A DNA stretch of 64,000 nt from Bowmanella sp. JS7-9 (lineage in GTDB: Bacteria > Pseudomonadota > Gammaproteobacteria > Enterobacterales > Alteromonadaceae). A program made the translations under genes and the position numbers. Shown in pieces: positions 44,804-55,825 of this stretch (its first letter is position 1; each line of letters starts with the position of its first letter). Location of the stretch: contig NZ_JXSY01000015.1 in NCBI RefSeq assembly GCF_004329715.1, forward strand, positions 62,001-126,000. Reading direction: 5' to 3'. The notes under the pieces are model-generated. The model saw nothing but the letters and a program-made list of their open reading frames with translations, had not been told where the DNA came from and did not search any database.

Positions 44804-45564
44804 TGCAACGCAAAGATATTGAAGCAGTAATTGATATTGCCAGGCAAGCTGGTGAAGCGATTCTCGACATATACCAGCGTGATTTTGATGTAGAGACCAA
44901 ACAGGATAGTAGCCCTCTGACCGAGGCGGATTTGGCATCCCATCAGGTGATCATAGATGGCTTGCAACGCATCAGTAACTTGCCAATATTATCGGAAGAA
45001 AGCGCCGAGATAAGCTGGCAAGAACGCCAACAGTGGGACAAGTTCTGGTTAATTGATCCCCTGGATGGCACCAAAGAATTCATCAAACGTAACGGTGAAT
45101 TTACCGTTAACATCGCTCTGATAGATCAAGGTGAGCCGGTGTTTGGTGTCGTCTATGCGCCGGTATTGGATACGACCTACTGGGGAGCAAAAGAAATCGG
45201 TGCGTTTAAACAGTCAAATTTACAGACCCAGCCAATTCGCGTCACCAAGCACAAAGCAGGAGAAGTCTGGCAGGTTGTCGGTAGCCGCTCCCACCAGAGC
45301 CCGGAAATTAATGACTTTTTAACTGCGCTGGATGGTGACACTAATTTAGTCGCTATGGGCAGTTCGCTGAAATTGTGTCTGGTCGCGGATGGGACGGCCC
45401 ATGTTTATCCGCGCTTAGGCCCGACCTGCGAATGGGACACGGCAGCCGCGCATGCCGTTGTTAGCGCAGCTGGCGGTATCGTTACTGAACATGGCTCTGG
45501 CCAATCACTCAAATATAACCAGAAAGAATCACTGCTTAACCCTTATTTTGTGGTGAGTGCCTAA
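44803..45564 (+). CDS. cysQ: 3'(2'),5'-bisphosphate nucleotidase CysQ
   Basis: 253 residues of the inositol monophosphatase superfamily, which removes the 3' phosphate of PAP, the by-product of PAPS reduction. Metal-binding motifs are [14 protein letters not shown] and [11 protein letters not shown]. Placement inside the cys operon links PAP removal to PAPS production. Confidence 0.92.
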   Translation: MQRKDIEAVIDIARQAGEAILDIYQRDFDVETKQDSSPLTEADLASHQVIIDGLQRISNLPILSEESAEISWQERQQWDKFWLIDPLDGTKEFIKRNGEFTVNIALIDQGEPVFGVVYAPVLDTTYWGAKEIGAFKQSNLQTQPIRVTKHKAGEVWQVVGSRSHQSPEINDFLTALDGDTNLVAMGSSLKLCLVADGTAHVYPRLGPTCEWDTAAAHAVVSAAGGIVTEHGSGQSLKYNQKESLLNPYFVVSA

Positions 45565-45566
45565 TT

Positions 45567-46973
45567 ATGATGAATCAAAACGAATTATTACAATCAGATA
45601 TCCTCGCTTATCTGGAACAGCACGAAAGAAAAGATCTGCTGCGTTTTCTGACCTGTGGCAGTGTCGACGATGGCAAGAGTACGTTGATCGGCAGGTTGTT
45701 GCATGATTCTAAAATGATTTACGAAGACCAGTTGGCGGCGATTACCCGAGATAGTAAAAAAGTGGGTACCACCGGCGAAAAAGTTGATTTAGCTTTGCTG
45801 GTTGATGGTCTGCAGTCAGAGCGCGAGCAAGGAATTACTATTGACGTGGCCTACCGCTATTTTTCCACTGACAAACGGAAATTTATTATCGCGGACACGC
45901 CCGGACACGAACAATATACCCGCAATATGGTGACCGGAGCCTCCACGTGCGATTTGGCTATCGTTATGGTCGATGCGCGAGCCGGGGTCAAAACCCAAAC
46001 CAAACGTCACTCGTTCCTCGCATCCCTTCTCGGTATCAAACATGTCATCGTCGCCGTCAATAAGATGGATCTTATGGGCTTTAACCGCGATGTGTATGAA
46101 ACGATCCGAAAAGACTACCTGCGTTTCGCAGCACAACTAAATATCCCGGATATCCATTTTGTGCCGATTTCGGCGCTGGATGGCGACAACGTGGTCAATC
46201 CCAGTGAACATACCCCCTGGTATAACGGCCCTACCCTGATGTCTTTGTTAGAAACCATAGAGATATCCAAAGACGCCAGCGATGTTTTCCGTTTCCCGGT
46301 GCAATATGTCAACCGTCCCAATCTGGATTTTCGTGGTTTCGCCGGCACAGTCGTATCAGGCAACATCCAACCAGGTGATGAGGTCATGGCACTGCCTTCA
46401 GGTAAAACCTCTAAAGTCAAAGCGATAGAAACGTTTGACGGGCAATTGCCACAAGCCATTACGCCTATGGCGATTACCATCACATTAGAAGATGAAATTG
46501 ATATATCCCGTGGCGATATGCTGATCAGGCCTGAGCAAATGCCTTGGGTTGGTAATAACTTTAAAGCGCATATTGTATGGATGGCCGAAGAACCGATGCT
46601 GCCAAATAAGCAATACGATTTTAAGTTTGCCACCAAGCTGGTGCCTGGCAGCATCAATGATGTGAACTATCTGATAGACGTTAATACACTGGAACAAAGC
46701 AACGGTACGCATTTACAACTCAATGAAATCGCCGTATGTGATGTTAAATTCAACCATCCGGTTGTGTGTGATGCCTATACTGAAAACCGCAGTACCGGCG
46801 CGTTTATTGTTATCGACCGTCTTACCAATGGCACAGTCGGCGCTGGTATGGTGTTGTCACATAATCATGATCAGAATAAAACACAGCAGTTTTCTGACTT
46901 CGAGTTGGAATTCAATCAGCTGGTCCGGAAGCATTTCCCACATTGGCAGGCACTAGATATCTCCAAACTCTAA
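45567..46973 (+). CDS. cysN: Sulfate adenylyltransferase GTPase subunit CysN
   Basis: 468 residues. An EF-Tu-like GTPase: [15 protein letters not shown] (G1), [12 protein letters not shown] (G3), NKMDL (G4), then two beta-barrel domains. GTP hydrolysis drives APS synthesis by CysD. It lacks a fused CysC domain. Three bases separate it from cysQ. Confidence 0.96.
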   Translation: MMNQNELLQSDILAYLEQHERKDLLRFLTCGSVDDGKSTLIGRLLHDSKMIYEDQLAAITRDSKKVGTTGEKVDLALLVDGLQSEREQGITIDVAYRYFSTDKRKFIIADTPGHEQYTRNMVTGASTCDLAIVMVDARAGVKTQTKRHSFLASLLGIKHVIVAVNKMDLMGFNRDVYETIRKDYLRFAAQLNIPDIHFVPISALDGDNVVNPSEHTPWYNGPTLMSLLETIEISKDASDVFRFPVQYVNRPNLDFRGFAGTVVSGNIQPGDEVMALPSGKTSKVKAIETFDGQLPQAITPMAITITLEDEIDISRGDMLIRPEQMPWVGNNFKAHIVWMAEEPMLPNKQYDFKFATKLVPGSINDVNYLIDVNTLEQSNGTHLQLNEIAVCDVKFNHPVVCDAYTENRSTGAFIVIDRLTNGTVGAGMVLSHNHDQNKTQQFSDFELEFNQLVRKHFPHWQALDISKL

Positions 46974-46975
46974 TT

Positions 46976-48703
46976 ATGAATCTATTGCAGATATACGTTG
47001 TTGCGGTTTTGCTAATCACCATCGGGGCGTTGATCCTTTCAGAGCGACGCCCCTCTTTTGTGTTTGCCCTCAGCACACTGGCGTTAATCCTGCCGGGGAT
47101 CCTGTCACTTGAACAAGCGATTCAGCAAGTCAGTAATCTGGGTCTAATCACGCTCGTATTGTTATTGCTGGTAAGTATGGCGGTGGACAAGACCTCGCTG
47201 ATAAAGGGACTTGCCCACAAACTCGCTAATCAGGATTATTCGAAAAGTTTTATTCGTATCGTGGCATTAGCCTTTTCAACCTCGGCATTTTTAAACAATA
47301 CCGCTGTGGTTGCGACATTATTGGGACCGGTTAAGCAAAGCCAGCACTACGCCCCCTCAAAGCTGCTGATTCCGCTCTCTTATGCCGCCATTTTAGGCGG
47401 TACGTTAACTCTGATTGGTACATCAACCAACTTAATTGTCGATAGCTTTCTGATCCAACATGGACTGCCAGGCTTTTCATTTTGGGACTTTACCTTATAT
47501 GGTGGCATTGCTGGCTTGAGCTGCTGTTTACTGATGTATTTTTTACGCAATCAGTTACCGGATATCCCGTTAAGCCGGGAAAATTATCAACAGTATTTTG
47601 TTGAAGCGGAAGTATTGGCCGACTCTACGTTGATTGGGCGCTCTATTGAGGAAAACGCCTTGCGTAATCTGCCAGAGCTTTATCTGGCAGAAATTATTCG
47701 CGGTGGTACGTTAATCAGCCCGGTAGCCCCCAATGAATTAATAGAAGCCGGTGACAAGCTCATTTTCACTGGTAATCTCAAACGCGTTGATACCTTACAA
47801 CATATCCACGGCCTGCAACTGTTCGCGGAGAGTGATGGTTTGCTAAATAAAAACCTCACGGAAGTCGTTATTAGCAATCGTTCCAGATTGATTGGTAAAA
47901 CCTTAAAGCAAATTGGTTTTCGCGCACTTTTCGATGCCGCAGTGGTCGCTATTAGACGCGATGGCGAAAAAGTGTCAGGTAAACACGGCGATATTCGCCT
48001 GACTGCCGGTGATTTTCTGGTACTCGCGACGGGGCCTGATTTTCATAGCCGCCATAACCTGATGAAAAACTTCTTTATCGTCAGCCAACATCGGTTTACC
48101 CGCAAACTCAGTAATCTCCAGGAATGGAGTACGCTGGGTGGCTTCTGCACTATCGTGCTTGCCAGTGCATTCGGATTTATCTCTTTAACCAGCGGTTTAT
48201 TATGCCTGCTGATTGGATTGATATTTGTTGGTGTATTAAGCGGTGATGAACTCAAACGCAATCTACCCCTAAATCTGATTTTAGTGATAGTCGGCGCATT
48301 GTCGCTGGCCAAAGCATTGGAAAATACCGGAGTGATCACGCTGTTAACCGAGACGCTTTCTCCCGTCTTGCTGGAAACCTCCCCCTTTATCGCACTGGTC
48401 GCAATTTATCTGCTGACAGTGGTGATGACGGAACTAATGACCAACAATGCAGCAGCAGCACTGATGTTCCCGTTCGCGTTTGGCATCAGTCTGGCGATTG
48501 GCGCCCCCCTCATGCCATTTGCGCTGGCGGTCGCCTTTGCCGCCTCAGCCAGTTTCATTAGCCCCTATGGCTATCAAACCAATCTGTTGGTCTTTAGTGC
48601 GGGTAATTACCGGACAAAAGACTTTATCCGCTTCGGCGTGCCGATATCCCTGTTGTATTCAACAATCGTATTAGCCTTACTGAAGTGGCAATTTAATTTA
48701 TAA
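46976..48703 (+). CDS. SLC13-family transporter with two RCK_C domains, probable sulfate permease
   Basis: 575 residues. Two blocks of membrane helices enclose a cytoplasmic pair of RCK_C/TrkA_C domains (EIIRGGTLISPVAPNELIEAGDKLIF and VVAIRRDGEKVSGKHGDIRLTAGDFLVL). SLC13 motifs such as FLNNTAVVA, GTSTNLIV and TNNAAAALMFPFA are present. Its place at the end of cysDCQN suggests sulfate uptake. The start at 46976 is two bases past the cysN stop and probably depends on coupled translation, as no Shine-Dalgarno site is clear. Confidence 0.88.
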   Translation: MNLLQIYVVAVLLITIGALILSERRPSFVFALSTLALILPGILSLEQAIQQVSNLGLITLVLLLLVSMAVDKTSLIKGLAHKLANQDYSKSFIRIVALAFSTSAFLNNTAVVATLLGPVKQSQHYAPSKLLIPLSYAAILGGTLTLIGTSTNLIVDSFLIQHGLPGFSFWDFTLYGGIAGLSCCLLMYFLRNQLPDIPLSRENYQQYFVEAEVLADSTLIGRSIEENALRNLPELYLAEIIRGGTLISPVAPNELIEAGDKLIFTGNLKRVDTLQHIHGLQLFAESDGLLNKNLTEVVISNRSRLIGKTLKQIGFRALFDAAVVAIRRDGEKVSGKHGDIRLTAGDFLVLATGPDFHSRHNLMKNFFIVSQHRFTRKLSNLQEWSTLGGFCTIVLASAFGFISLTSGLLCLLIGLIFVGVLSGDELKRNLPLNLILVIVGALSLAKALENTGVITLLTETLSPVLLETSPFIALVAIYLLTVVMTELMTNNAAAALMFPFAFGISLAIGAPLMPFALAVAFAASASFISPYGYQTNLLVFSAGNYRTKDFIRFGVPISLLYSTIVLALLKWQFNL

Positions 48704-48731
48704 AAAAACCGGCAGCCGCCGGTTTTTTTTA
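48702..48731 (+). terminator. Bidirectional terminator between the cys operon and cysS
   Basis: Stem ACCGGC / GCCGGT with a 4-base loop, A7 before and T8 after, serving both converging units. Confidence 0.9.
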
Positions 48732-50108
48732 TGCTTTGCGCCAGGTTGTGCCCTGTGGCCCATCCAGCAACACGATGCCCATGGCCGTAAGCTCATCGCG
48801 GGCTTTGTCAGCGGCCGCCCAGTCTTTACTGCTGCGCGCTTCATTTCTAACCTGAATCAACCGCTCGATATTCGCTACGTCCACGTCGTCATCCTGGCCC
48901 TGTAAAAACGCTTCCGGCACTTGCTGTAGCAGCCCCATCACCCCAGCCAGGTATTTCAGGGTCGCGGCTAATGATGAGACATTATCTGGCTCGGCAGATT
49001 TGGCAATGTTTAATTCACGCGCTAACTCAAATAACACTGAATAAGCTTCCGGCGTATTAAAATCATCATTCATCGCCGCGTCAAACCGCGTTACGTAGTC
49101 ATTAAGTAGTGTTTGACCCGCTTCGATTTGAACGCCCTGCAAGGCAGTATACAAACGTTCTACAGAGGCTCGCGCTTGTTTCAGGTTGTCCTCTGAATAG
49201 TTCAGTTGACTCCGATAATGCGCCGACATCAGAAAATAACGTACAGTTTCAGCGTCATGTTCTTGCAGAACATCGCGCAGGGTAAAAAAGTTACCCAGTG
49301 ATTTGGACATCTTTTCTTCATTAACCTGCACCATGCCGGTATGCACCCAATAATTCACATAGGGCGTGTCAAATGCGCAGCAGCTTTGCGCGACTTCGTT
49401 TTCATGGTGCGGGAAGATTAAATCTGAGCCACCACCATGAATATCGAAGTGGGTGCCTAAATGTTTGCTGTTCATTGCAGAACATTCAATATGCCAGCCC
49501 GGACGTCCTTCACCCCATGGCGAAGACCAGCTAGGCTCACCGGCTTTGGCCGCTTTCCATAATACAAAATCCAGCGGATCTTGTTTGTCACGGGCCACTT
49601 CTACCCTTGCGCCGGCCTGCAACTGTTCCAAATCCTGACGGCTCAATTCGCCATATTTATCAAACGTGCTGACATCAAACAACACATCGCCATCATCAGC
49701 CACATAAGCATGACCACGAGCAATCAGACGTTGAATCACGTCAATGATCTCAGGCATATGCGTGGTCACACGTGGTTCAATATCAGCCGGCAACAGGCCA
49801 ATAGCATTAAAATCTTCATGCATCATGGCAATGGTGCGGGCGGTTAATGCATCGCAGGTTTCACCATTGGCATTAGCACGTTGAATAATTTTATCGTCTA
49901 CGTCAGTAATGTTGCGTACATATGTCACGTCATATCCGCTGTGACGTAAAAACCGCACCATCAGATCGAAATTCAGGTAGGTTCTGGCGTGGCCCATATG
50001 GCACACGTCATATACGGTAATGCCGCACACATACATACCCACCTTGCCGGCAACCAGCGGTTTAAACGCCTCTTTTTGTCGGGTTAAGGTGTTATAAATG
50101 TGTAGCAT
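48729..50108 (-). CDS. cysS: Cysteinyl-tRNA synthetase
   Basis: 459 residues, class I. HMGHARTY is the HIGH motif and KMSKSLGN the KMSKS motif; Cys/His zinc ligands appear in [18 protein letters not shown] and HHENEVAQS. The start at 50108 has GGAG 8 bp upstream; the frame could begin 69 bp earlier, but that adds a stretch absent in the family. Divergent from ppiB. Confidence 0.97.
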   Translation of the reverse strand: MLHIYNTLTRQKEAFKPLVAGKVGMYVCGITVYDVCHMGHARTYLNFDLMVRFLRHSGYDVTYVRNITDVDDKIIQRANANGETCDALTARTIAMMHEDFNAIGLLPADIEPRVTTHMPEIIDVIQRLIARGHAYVADDGDVLFDVSTFDKYGELSRQDLEQLQAGARVEVARDKQDPLDFVLWKAAKAGEPSWSSPWGEGRPGWHIECSAMNSKHLGTHFDIHGGGSDLIFPHHENEVAQSCCAFDTPYVNYWVHTGMVQVNEEKMSKSLGNFFTLRDVLQEHDAETVRYFLMSAHYRSQLNYSEDNLKQARASVERLYTALQGVQIEAGQTLLNDYVTRFDAAMNDDFNTPEAYSVLFELARELNIAKSAEPDNVSSLAATLKYLAGVMGLLQQVPEAFLQGQDDDVDVANIERLIQVRNEARSSKDWAAADKARDELTAMGIVLLDGPQGTTWRKA

Positions 50109-50239
50109 GCAGAAAACTCCGTATCGTAAAAAATGAGCGCAAAGTTTATCACTGCCCAGACTGATTCGCATCCGCAATTAGACCCATTTAGCGGTTATGA
50201 GGTAGAATCGCGCCCTAAACAATAAATCCGGAACACAAA

Positions 50240-50734
50240 ATGGTTAACCTGCACACAAATTACGGCGTCATTACGCTAAACATGCTGACTGAACAAGCGC
50301 CAAACACGGTTGAGAATTTCCTGAACTATGTCAGAGAAGGCTTCTACGACAACACTATTTTTCACCGTGTTATCGATGGTTTTATGATTCAGGGCGGCGG
50401 TTTTGAACCGGGTATGCAACAAAAAGCCACCAATGCGCCAGTTAAAAACGAAGCGAATAATGGTGTAGCCAATAAACGCGGTACCGTAGCAATGGCACGT
50501 ACCATGGATCCCCACTCGGCCAGCAGCCAGTTTTTCATTAACGTAAATGACAATGGATTTTTAAACTTCCGCAGCGAGACCTCCGATGGCTGGGGTTATT
50601 GCGTATTTGCCGAAGTGGTTGAAGGCATGGACGTAGTCGACAAAATCAAAGCGGTGCGCACCGGCAATGCGGGCTTCCATCAGGACGTGCCGGTTGAAGA
50701 TGTCATCATCGAAAAAGCCGTTATAAGCGAGTAA
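50240..50734 (+). CDS. ppiB: Cytoplasmic peptidyl-prolyl cis-trans isomerase B (cyclophilin)
   Basis: 164 residues without a signal peptide. [30 protein letters not shown] and the [19 protein letters not shown] region form the cyclophilin active site. The gene is 6 bp upstream of lpxH, the same pair as in E. coli. Confidence 0.95.
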   Translation: MVNLHTNYGVITLNMLTEQAPNTVENFLNYVREGFYDNTIFHRVIDGFMIQGGGFEPGMQQKATNAPVKNEANNGVANKRGTVAMARTMDPHSASSQFFINVNDNGFLNFRSETSDGWGYCVFAEVVEGMDVVDKIKAVRTGNAGFHQDVPVEDVIIEKAVISE

Positions 50735-50740
50735 CGCAAT

Positions 50741-51463
50741 TTGGCAACGTTATTTATTGCCGATCTGCATTTATCAGAAAGCCGCCCGGATATCCTGGCG
50801 GCTTTCGAACGTTTTATCGAACAACATATTCGCGGTATCGATGCCCTGTACGTTCTGGGCGATCTATTTGAAGCCTGGATTGGTGATGATGACCAGTCAG
50901 TATTTAATCAGCAGGTCAAGGCACTGTTTCAACGGGTCGCTATGCAGCGGGTCCCCATGTATTTTATCCACGGCAACCGGGATTTTTTGATTGGCCAACG
51001 CTTCGCCAATGAAACCGGGATGCAATTGCTACCCGAGCAGCAAGTTATCGAACTGTACGGCACTCCCACCTTGATTATGCACGGCGACACACTGTGTACA
51101 GATGACGAGGCTTACCAAAAGTTTCGTAAACGCTCACGGTCGCTCTGGTGGCAACGTATGATTCTGTCTCTGCCACTAATCTGGCGACGCAAAATAGCCA
51201 AAAACGCCCGACAGCGTTCTATGCAGGCCAATCAGTACAAAAGTGAAGCGATTATGGATGTGAATCAGCTGGCTGTTGAGCGTTCAATGCGTGATGCCGG
51301 TGTTCAACGTCTTATTCATGGGCATACCCATCGCCCGGCAATTCATGAATTTTCCCTGGCGGATAAAGCCGCCCAACGCATTGTATTGGGTGACTGGTAT
51401 GAGCAAGGTTCATGGTTAGTGGTCACGCCTGACGCTGTCCGTTTGGAAAATACGCCTCTTTGA
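50741..51463 (+). CDS. lpxH: UDP-2,3-diacylglucosamine diphosphatase LpxH
   Basis: 240 residues of the calcineurin-like family cleaving UDP-2,3-diacylglucosamine to lipid X in lipid A synthesis. Metal-binding residues are D8 and H10 (IADLHL), D41 in GDLFEAWIGDD, N and H in HGNRDFL, HGDT and HGHTHRP. Starts at TTG 50741. Confidence 0.94.
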   Translation: MATLFIADLHLSESRPDILAAFERFIEQHIRGIDALYVLGDLFEAWIGDDDQSVFNQQVKALFQRVAMQRVPMYFIHGNRDFLIGQRFANETGMQLLPEQQVIELYGTPTLIMHGDTLCTDDEAYQKFRKRSRSLWWQRMILSLPLIWRRKIAKNARQRSMQANQYKSEAIMDVNQLAVERSMRDAGVQRLIHGHTHRPAIHEFSLADKAAQRIVLGDWYEQGSWLVVTPDAVRLENTPL

Positions 51464-51471
51464 GCGGAGGG

Positions 51472-52227
51472 TTACACTGGTACCCCACTGTGGAACTTGA
51501 ATTCACTATCGGCGCCTGTAATCAGGGATTTTTCTACCCCGGCAAAATAGGCCACCCGCGGCGCTAAATCATCTTCCGTTAACATTTGAGCCAGACTGAG
51601 ATAATCCTGATAGTGACGTGCTTCTGAGCGAAGCAGGGACACATAAAAGTCGCTTAATCGCTGTTCAACCAAAGGCGCCAGCGCAGCAAAGCGTTCACAA
51701 CTGCGCGCCTCAATAAATGCCCCACAAATCAATCTATCTACCAGCGTAGCCGGTTCATGGGTGCGTACGTGTTTGAGTAAACCGGCTGCATACTTACCCG
51801 CTTCAATATTCTGATAAGGCACATTCATTTCATGCATAATTTCCAGCACCTGATAGAAATGATGCAATTCTTCTTTAATCAGCAACACCATCTTATCAAT
51901 CAGGTCCTGTTCAAATGCCGAACTGGATTTTGGGATCATGGCTTTTTTCAGCGTGTTGAATTTGCTTAGTTCCCGCCAATCCCCTTCGCGTCGGTATACG
52001 TAAGCTTCATAAGGTTTTAACCAGTTAAGCAGCGCGTCGCCGCTGTCTTTGTCCACCGCATATTTGCGGATCATCAGCATCGCCGCTTGCGCAGCTTTTA
52101 GTTCGCACAACAAATGATCGATCAAGAGTACCGGTAGGTTGTCAGGTTTCACTGCCAGCTGTAACCAGGCGTTGGGCGTTTCACAGGTGAGAAACTGTCG
52201 GATTGGCGCTAATAAGTCAGAATACAT
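51472..52227 (-). CDS. miaE: tRNA-(ms2io6A) hydroxylase MiaE
   Basis: 251 residues. A ferritin-like di-iron protein with ligand pairs in KEELHHF, ARSCERF and SEARHYQDY. It hydroxylates ms2i6A at position 37 of tRNAs using oxygen. Convergent with lpxH, with only 8 bp between and no terminator seen. Confidence 0.9.
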   Translation of the reverse strand: MYSDLLAPIRQFLTCETPNAWLQLAVKPDNLPVLLIDHLLCELKAAQAAMLMIRKYAVDKDSGDALLNWLKPYEAYVYRREGDWRELSKFNTLKKAMIPKSSSAFEQDLIDKMVLLIKEELHHFYQVLEIMHEMNVPYQNIEAGKYAAGLLKHVRTHEPATLVDRLICGAFIEARSCERFAALAPLVEQRLSDFYVSLLRSEARHYQDYLSLAQMLTEDDLAPRVAYFAGVEKSLITGADSEFKFHSGVPV

Positions 52228-52404
52228 CTTGCAAACACTGGGTTAAAACCCGTGCATTTTATCCTGATTACGCCAGGATGTCGTTAAGGCAAAAAATATA
52301 TGGTTATTTTTTGACTTGATTGTTGACTTTTTGAACGATCTTAAGGATTCTGAATTTAACAAGTTGTTAACTTTTACAACATTTGCACAACAGAGGTAAA
52401 AGCT

Positions 52405-53001
52405 ATGATTCTGAATCACTTATGGGGTTTATACGCTCACCCAAAAGAAGAATGGCAGACAATCGAAAAACGCCATGAAAGTTTATCCCACAGTCTATCT
52501 CATATATTGCTGGTAGCGCTGATCCCAGCACTGTGCAGCTATTACTCAGCCGTACATATGGGCTGGAGTATCGGAGTTGGCGATCCCATCGTGCTGACTG
52601 AGTCCAGCGCCGCGTTTGTCTCTGTAGGCATGTATGCAGGCCTAATCGCCGGTGTATTTGCGCTGGCTTACCTTATCCAATGGATGGGTGTCACCTTTGA
52701 CGCCAGACCATCCTTTGCGCAAGCGATGGAACTGGCCGCTTATACAGCGACCCCTCTGTTTATGGTCGGCTTTGCCGCACTTTACCCGGTGTTATGGTTT
52801 GTTGCGCTGGTTGGTCTGATTGGACTGAGCTATTCAGTTTACCTGCTCTATGCTGGCGTACCTATTCTGATGGACATTGAAGAGGAAAAAGGCTTTATCT
52901 ACTCTAGCTCGGTAGTAACCTGTGGGTTGGTACTGCTGGTCAGCCTGATGGCTGGGTCGGTCATCTTATGGAGCTTTGGCGCCGGTCCGGTTTTAGCCTA
53001 A
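52405..53001 (+). CDS. Yip1-family membrane protein
   Basis: 198 residues with five membrane helices. It begins MILNHLWGLYAHPKEEWQTI, the cytoplasmic segment typical of bacterial Yip1/YIPF-like proteins, and ends in a short tail. Function unknown in bacteria. AGAGG precedes the ATG. It stands alone between miaE and a shared terminator. Confidence 0.78.
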   Translation: MILNHLWGLYAHPKEEWQTIEKRHESLSHSLSHILLVALIPALCSYYSAVHMGWSIGVGDPIVLTESSAAFVSVGMYAGLIAGVFALAYLIQWMGVTFDARPSFAQAMELAAYTATPLFMVGFAALYPVLWFVALVGLIGLSYSVYLLYAGVPILMDIEEEKGFIYSSSVVTCGLVLLVSLMAGSVILWSFGAGPVLA

Positions 53002-53019
53002 AACAATCAACCTCATTCG

Positions 53020-53050
53020 AAAAAAACCGCTCATTTGAGCGGTTTTTTTT
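53020..53050 (+). terminator. Bidirectional terminator between the Yip1 gene and purF
   Basis: Stem CCGCTCA / TGAGCGG with a 2-base loop, A-run before and T8 after. Confidence 0.9.
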
Positions 53051-53053
53051 ATG

Positions 53054-54574
53054 TTAGTTGTCACCACCCATGTTGTGGATCTCGAGGTTGGCTACCTCCG
53101 GCACATTGCGCTGTGCCTTGGAAGAATCGTTGCGCTGCGCGTTGAGGTATTCCAGATAATCCTGTGACACATCGCCAGTGATGTAATGACCATCAAAAAC
53201 GGAAGTTTCAAAACGACTGATCAGTGGGTTTTCTTTACGTACTGCCGCAACCAAATCCTTCAGATCTTGGAAAATCAATCCGTCAGCTTTGATTAGCTCA
53301 CAAATTTCATCGACTTCACGGCCGTGGGAAATCAGCTCATTGGCGCTGGGCATATCAATGCCATAAACGTTAGGGAATCGAATCTCAGGTGCCGCAGAGG
53401 CGAAATATACTTTTGCAGCCCCAGCTTCACGAGCCATTTCAATAATCTGTTCCGACGTGGTGCCACGCACGATGGAATCATCTACCAGTAATACGTTTTT
53501 ACCCTTAAATTCGGCTGGAATCGCATTCAGTTTACGACGTACCGACTTACGGCGCAGGGTTTGCCCGGGCATAATAAACGTACGCCCAATATAACGGTTC
53601 TTAACGAATCCCTGACGGTAAGGCTTACCTAATACCTGTGCGATTTCCAGTGCGATATCGCAGGACGTCTCTGGGATAGGAATAACCACATCAATATCCA
53701 GCTCCGCCCATTCTCGCGCAATTTTCTCACCGAGCTTTTTACCCATGTTGACCCGCGATGCGTAGACAGAAATATTGTCAATGCAGGAATCCGGGCGAGC
53801 GAAATAGACAAACTCAAAAATACAGGGGGCATTTAATGGAGACTCAGCGCATTGCTTGGAATGAAGTTTGCCTTCTTCACTGATATAAATCGCCTCACCT
53901 GGCGCCACATCACGAACGAAGGTAAAACCGACCGCATCCAGCGCGACGCTCTCAGATGCCACCATATATTCATCGCCCCATTCGGTGGTACGTTTACCTA
54001 AAGACAGCGGGCGAATACCGAATGGGTCACGAAATGCCAGCATACCATTGCCGATAATGGCGGCCACACAGGCATACGCGCCTTTTACCGTTCGATGTAC
54101 TTCACTGACAGCACGAAACACATCTTGCGCAGTGAGCGTCATACCCGGGCTTTTATGTAATTCATCTGCAAGGATGTTCAATAACAACTCAGAATCAGAC
54201 GTGGTATTGATGTGGCGGCGTGCCGCTTTGAACACATCTCGCTTGAGTTCATCTGCATTGGTCAGGTTACCATTGTGTGCAAAGGCGATCCCAAATGGAG
54301 AGTTTACGTAGAAAGGCTGAGCTTCGGCTGAACTGGACGTACCCGCAGTTGGATAGCGCACATGACCAATGCCAAAGTTACCCATCAGACGCTGCATGTG
54401 GCGTTCCTGAAAAACATCACGCACCAGACCATTGGCCTTACGCAAATGGAATACCCCATCATTGATGGTAATAATACCGGCAGCATCCTGACCACGGTGC
54501 TGCAATACAGTCAACCCATCATAAAGCGCCTGTGCAACTGGCGTTTTACCCATTATCCCGACAATACCACACAT
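53054..54574 (-). CDS. purF: Amidophosphoribosyltransferase PurF
   Basis: 506 residues. The N-terminal Ntn glutaminase begins MCGIVGIMG with Cys2 as nucleophile after Met removal. The C-terminal phosphoribosyltransferase has [17 protein letters not shown], the PRPP loop. It makes phosphoribosylamine, the first step of purine synthesis. It lies 13 bp after cvpA; no PurR box was found upstream. Confidence 0.97.
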   Translation of the reverse strand: MCGIVGIMGKTPVAQALYDGLTVLQHRGQDAAGIITINDGVFHLRKANGLVRDVFQERHMQRLMGNFGIGHVRYPTAGTSSSAEAQPFYVNSPFGIAFAHNGNLTNADELKRDVFKAARRHINTTSDSELLLNILADELHKSPGMTLTAQDVFRAVSEVHRTVKGAYACVAAIIGNGMLAFRDPFGIRPLSLGKRTTEWGDEYMVASESVALDAVGFTFVRDVAPGEAIYISEEGKLHSKQCAESPLNAPCIFEFVYFARPDSCIDNISVYASRVNMGKKLGEKIAREWAELDIDVVIPIPETSCDIALEIAQVLGKPYRQGFVKNRYIGRTFIMPGQTLRRKSVRRKLNAIPAEFKGKNVLLVDDSIVRGTTSEQIIEMAREAGAAKVYFASAAPEIRFPNVYGIDMPSANELISHGREVDEICELIKADGLIFQDLKDLVAAVRKENPLISRFETSVFDGHYITGDVSQDYLEYLNAQRNDSSKAQRNVPEVANLEIHNMGGDN

Positions 54575-54587
54575 GCGAGTTACCCTT

Positions 54588-55082
54588 TTAGACGGTTTGT
54601 AAAAAGCTCGAATTGGTTTTTATGTACTCAAAGAACCATTCAATCACGACACGAAATTCTGGGATCAACACCGATTGTTGCCACCATTGGGCACTCGGTG
54701 CTGGTGTAAATACATCCATGGCAAATAGCAATGCACTGACGATTAATGCGCCGCGCAGCAGGCCAAATACCGCGCCAAGTGTACGATCTGTGCCACTTAA
54801 TCCGGTGTGCTGCACTAACTTCCCTATGGTGTAATTAACTAACGCACCAAAAATCAGGGTAACGACAAACAGAATGACCACAGCAGCGCCATTACGCATC
54901 ATGGGATCATCCAGTTTAGTCAGAAAAACGGCCAAATCTGCATAAAAGCGGCTGGCAACAAAGAAAGCTGCAACCCAAACAGCCAAAGAAACTGATTCTT
55001 TAACAAAGCCCCTTACCAGGCTAATCAGGGTAGACAGTAAGATAACGCCGAGTATGGCAAAGTCGATCCAGTTTAAGGTCAT
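54588..55082 (-). CDS. cvpA: CvpA, colicin V production protein homologue
   Basis: 164 residues with four membrane helices ([20 protein letters not shown] first) and the conserved GFVKES and [13 protein letters not shown] segments. Its role is in envelope homeostasis; it is co-transcribed with purF in many gammaproteobacteria. Confidence 0.93.
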   Translation of the reverse strand: MTLNWIDFAILGVILLSTLISLVRGFVKESVSLAVWVAAFFVASRFYADLAVFLTKLDDPMMRNGAAVVILFVVTLIFGALVNYTIGKLVQHTGLSGTDRTLGAVFGLLRGALIVSALLFAMDVFTPAPSAQWWQQSVLIPEFRVVIEWFFEYIKTNSSFLQTV

Positions 55083-55148
55083 AGGAATAGATGACTCGGG
55101 TTAATAAATTGCGCGCAGATTCTATCAGAAAGGAAGGGTGTGCCAAAA

Positions 55149-55180
55149 GTGCCAACTGGGATAAATATCATCATTGGCAC
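55149..55180 (-). terminator. Possible terminator after dedD
   Basis: GTGCCAA and TTGGCAC form a 7-bp stem with an 18-base loop and a TTTT run on the minus strand. It would end the accD-folC-dedD unit. Confidence 0.4.
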
Positions 55181-55186
55181 CCTGGT

Positions 55187-55822
55187 TTAGTTGACCGCGT
55201 ATGGCGCGACGCGCCCCTGCAGGCCAGTAACCTGTTTTAAATGGGGAATGGCATTTTGTAATTTTTGTTGATCCAGGTCCGGGCCCACAAACACTTTATT
55301 TAATGGGCCACTGGTGGTTTGAATCTTGCGACTAAAGGCGCGGTAACCGGCGTCTTCAAGCTTTTTTAGCAGGCTTTTGACATTGGCATCATGGCGGAAT
55401 ACGCCTAGCTGTACCACCCAACCAGCCAATGCCTGGTCTTCTTGTTCGGCCTGCTTCGCAAGTTTGGCCAGCGTTTGCGTATCTTGCTCCGAGGCAACTT
55501 CTGTTTTGGCCACGTCGGTGTCAGTGGGGTTTTCACTTTTCACGCCAGCCTCAGATGCCTGTACAATGGGCGTTTCATTCAATTGCTCATCCTGTGCCTG
55601 TTGACTGACAACTTCGACTTTCCGCGCCGTGGCTTGATTAACCTGTTCTTGCGGGAACGGTTGGGTACCACGAATTGGATCAGTGGCAGGTCGGGGAGGA
55701 ACAGAGACAAAACGCTCACTGCCCTGAATTTTTTCACCATCCAGCAGATCCGGCAAAAAAATTACGGCAATCGCTACGATGGCGATGGTACCGACTAATC
55801 GATTCTGAAATGCAGATGACAA
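55187..55822 (-). CDS. dedD: SPOR-domain protein DedD
   Basis: 211 residues. One membrane helix (LVGTIAIVAIAVIFLPDLLDG), a Gln/Ala/Glu-rich periplasmic linker, and a C-terminal SPOR domain (GWVVQLGVFRHDANVKSLLKKLEDAGYRAFS) that binds denuded septal peptidoglycan. In E. coli DedD supports cell constriction. Three bases after folC. Confidence 0.9.
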   Translation of the reverse strand: MSSAFQNRLVGTIAIVAIAVIFLPDLLDGEKIQGSERFVSVPPRPATDPIRGTQPFPQEQVNQATARKVEVVSQQAQDEQLNETPIVQASEAGVKSENPTDTDVAKTEVASEQDTQTLAKLAKQAEQEDQALAGWVVQLGVFRHDANVKSLLKKLEDAGYRAFSRKIQTTSGPLNKVFVGPDLDQQKLQNAIPHLKQVTGLQGRVAPYAVN

Positions 55823-55825
55823 ACG

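Noticed and set aside
55083-55186. PurR box upstream of cvpA-purF
   Set aside because: The expected ACGCAAACGTTTGCGT-type palindrome was looked for and not found.
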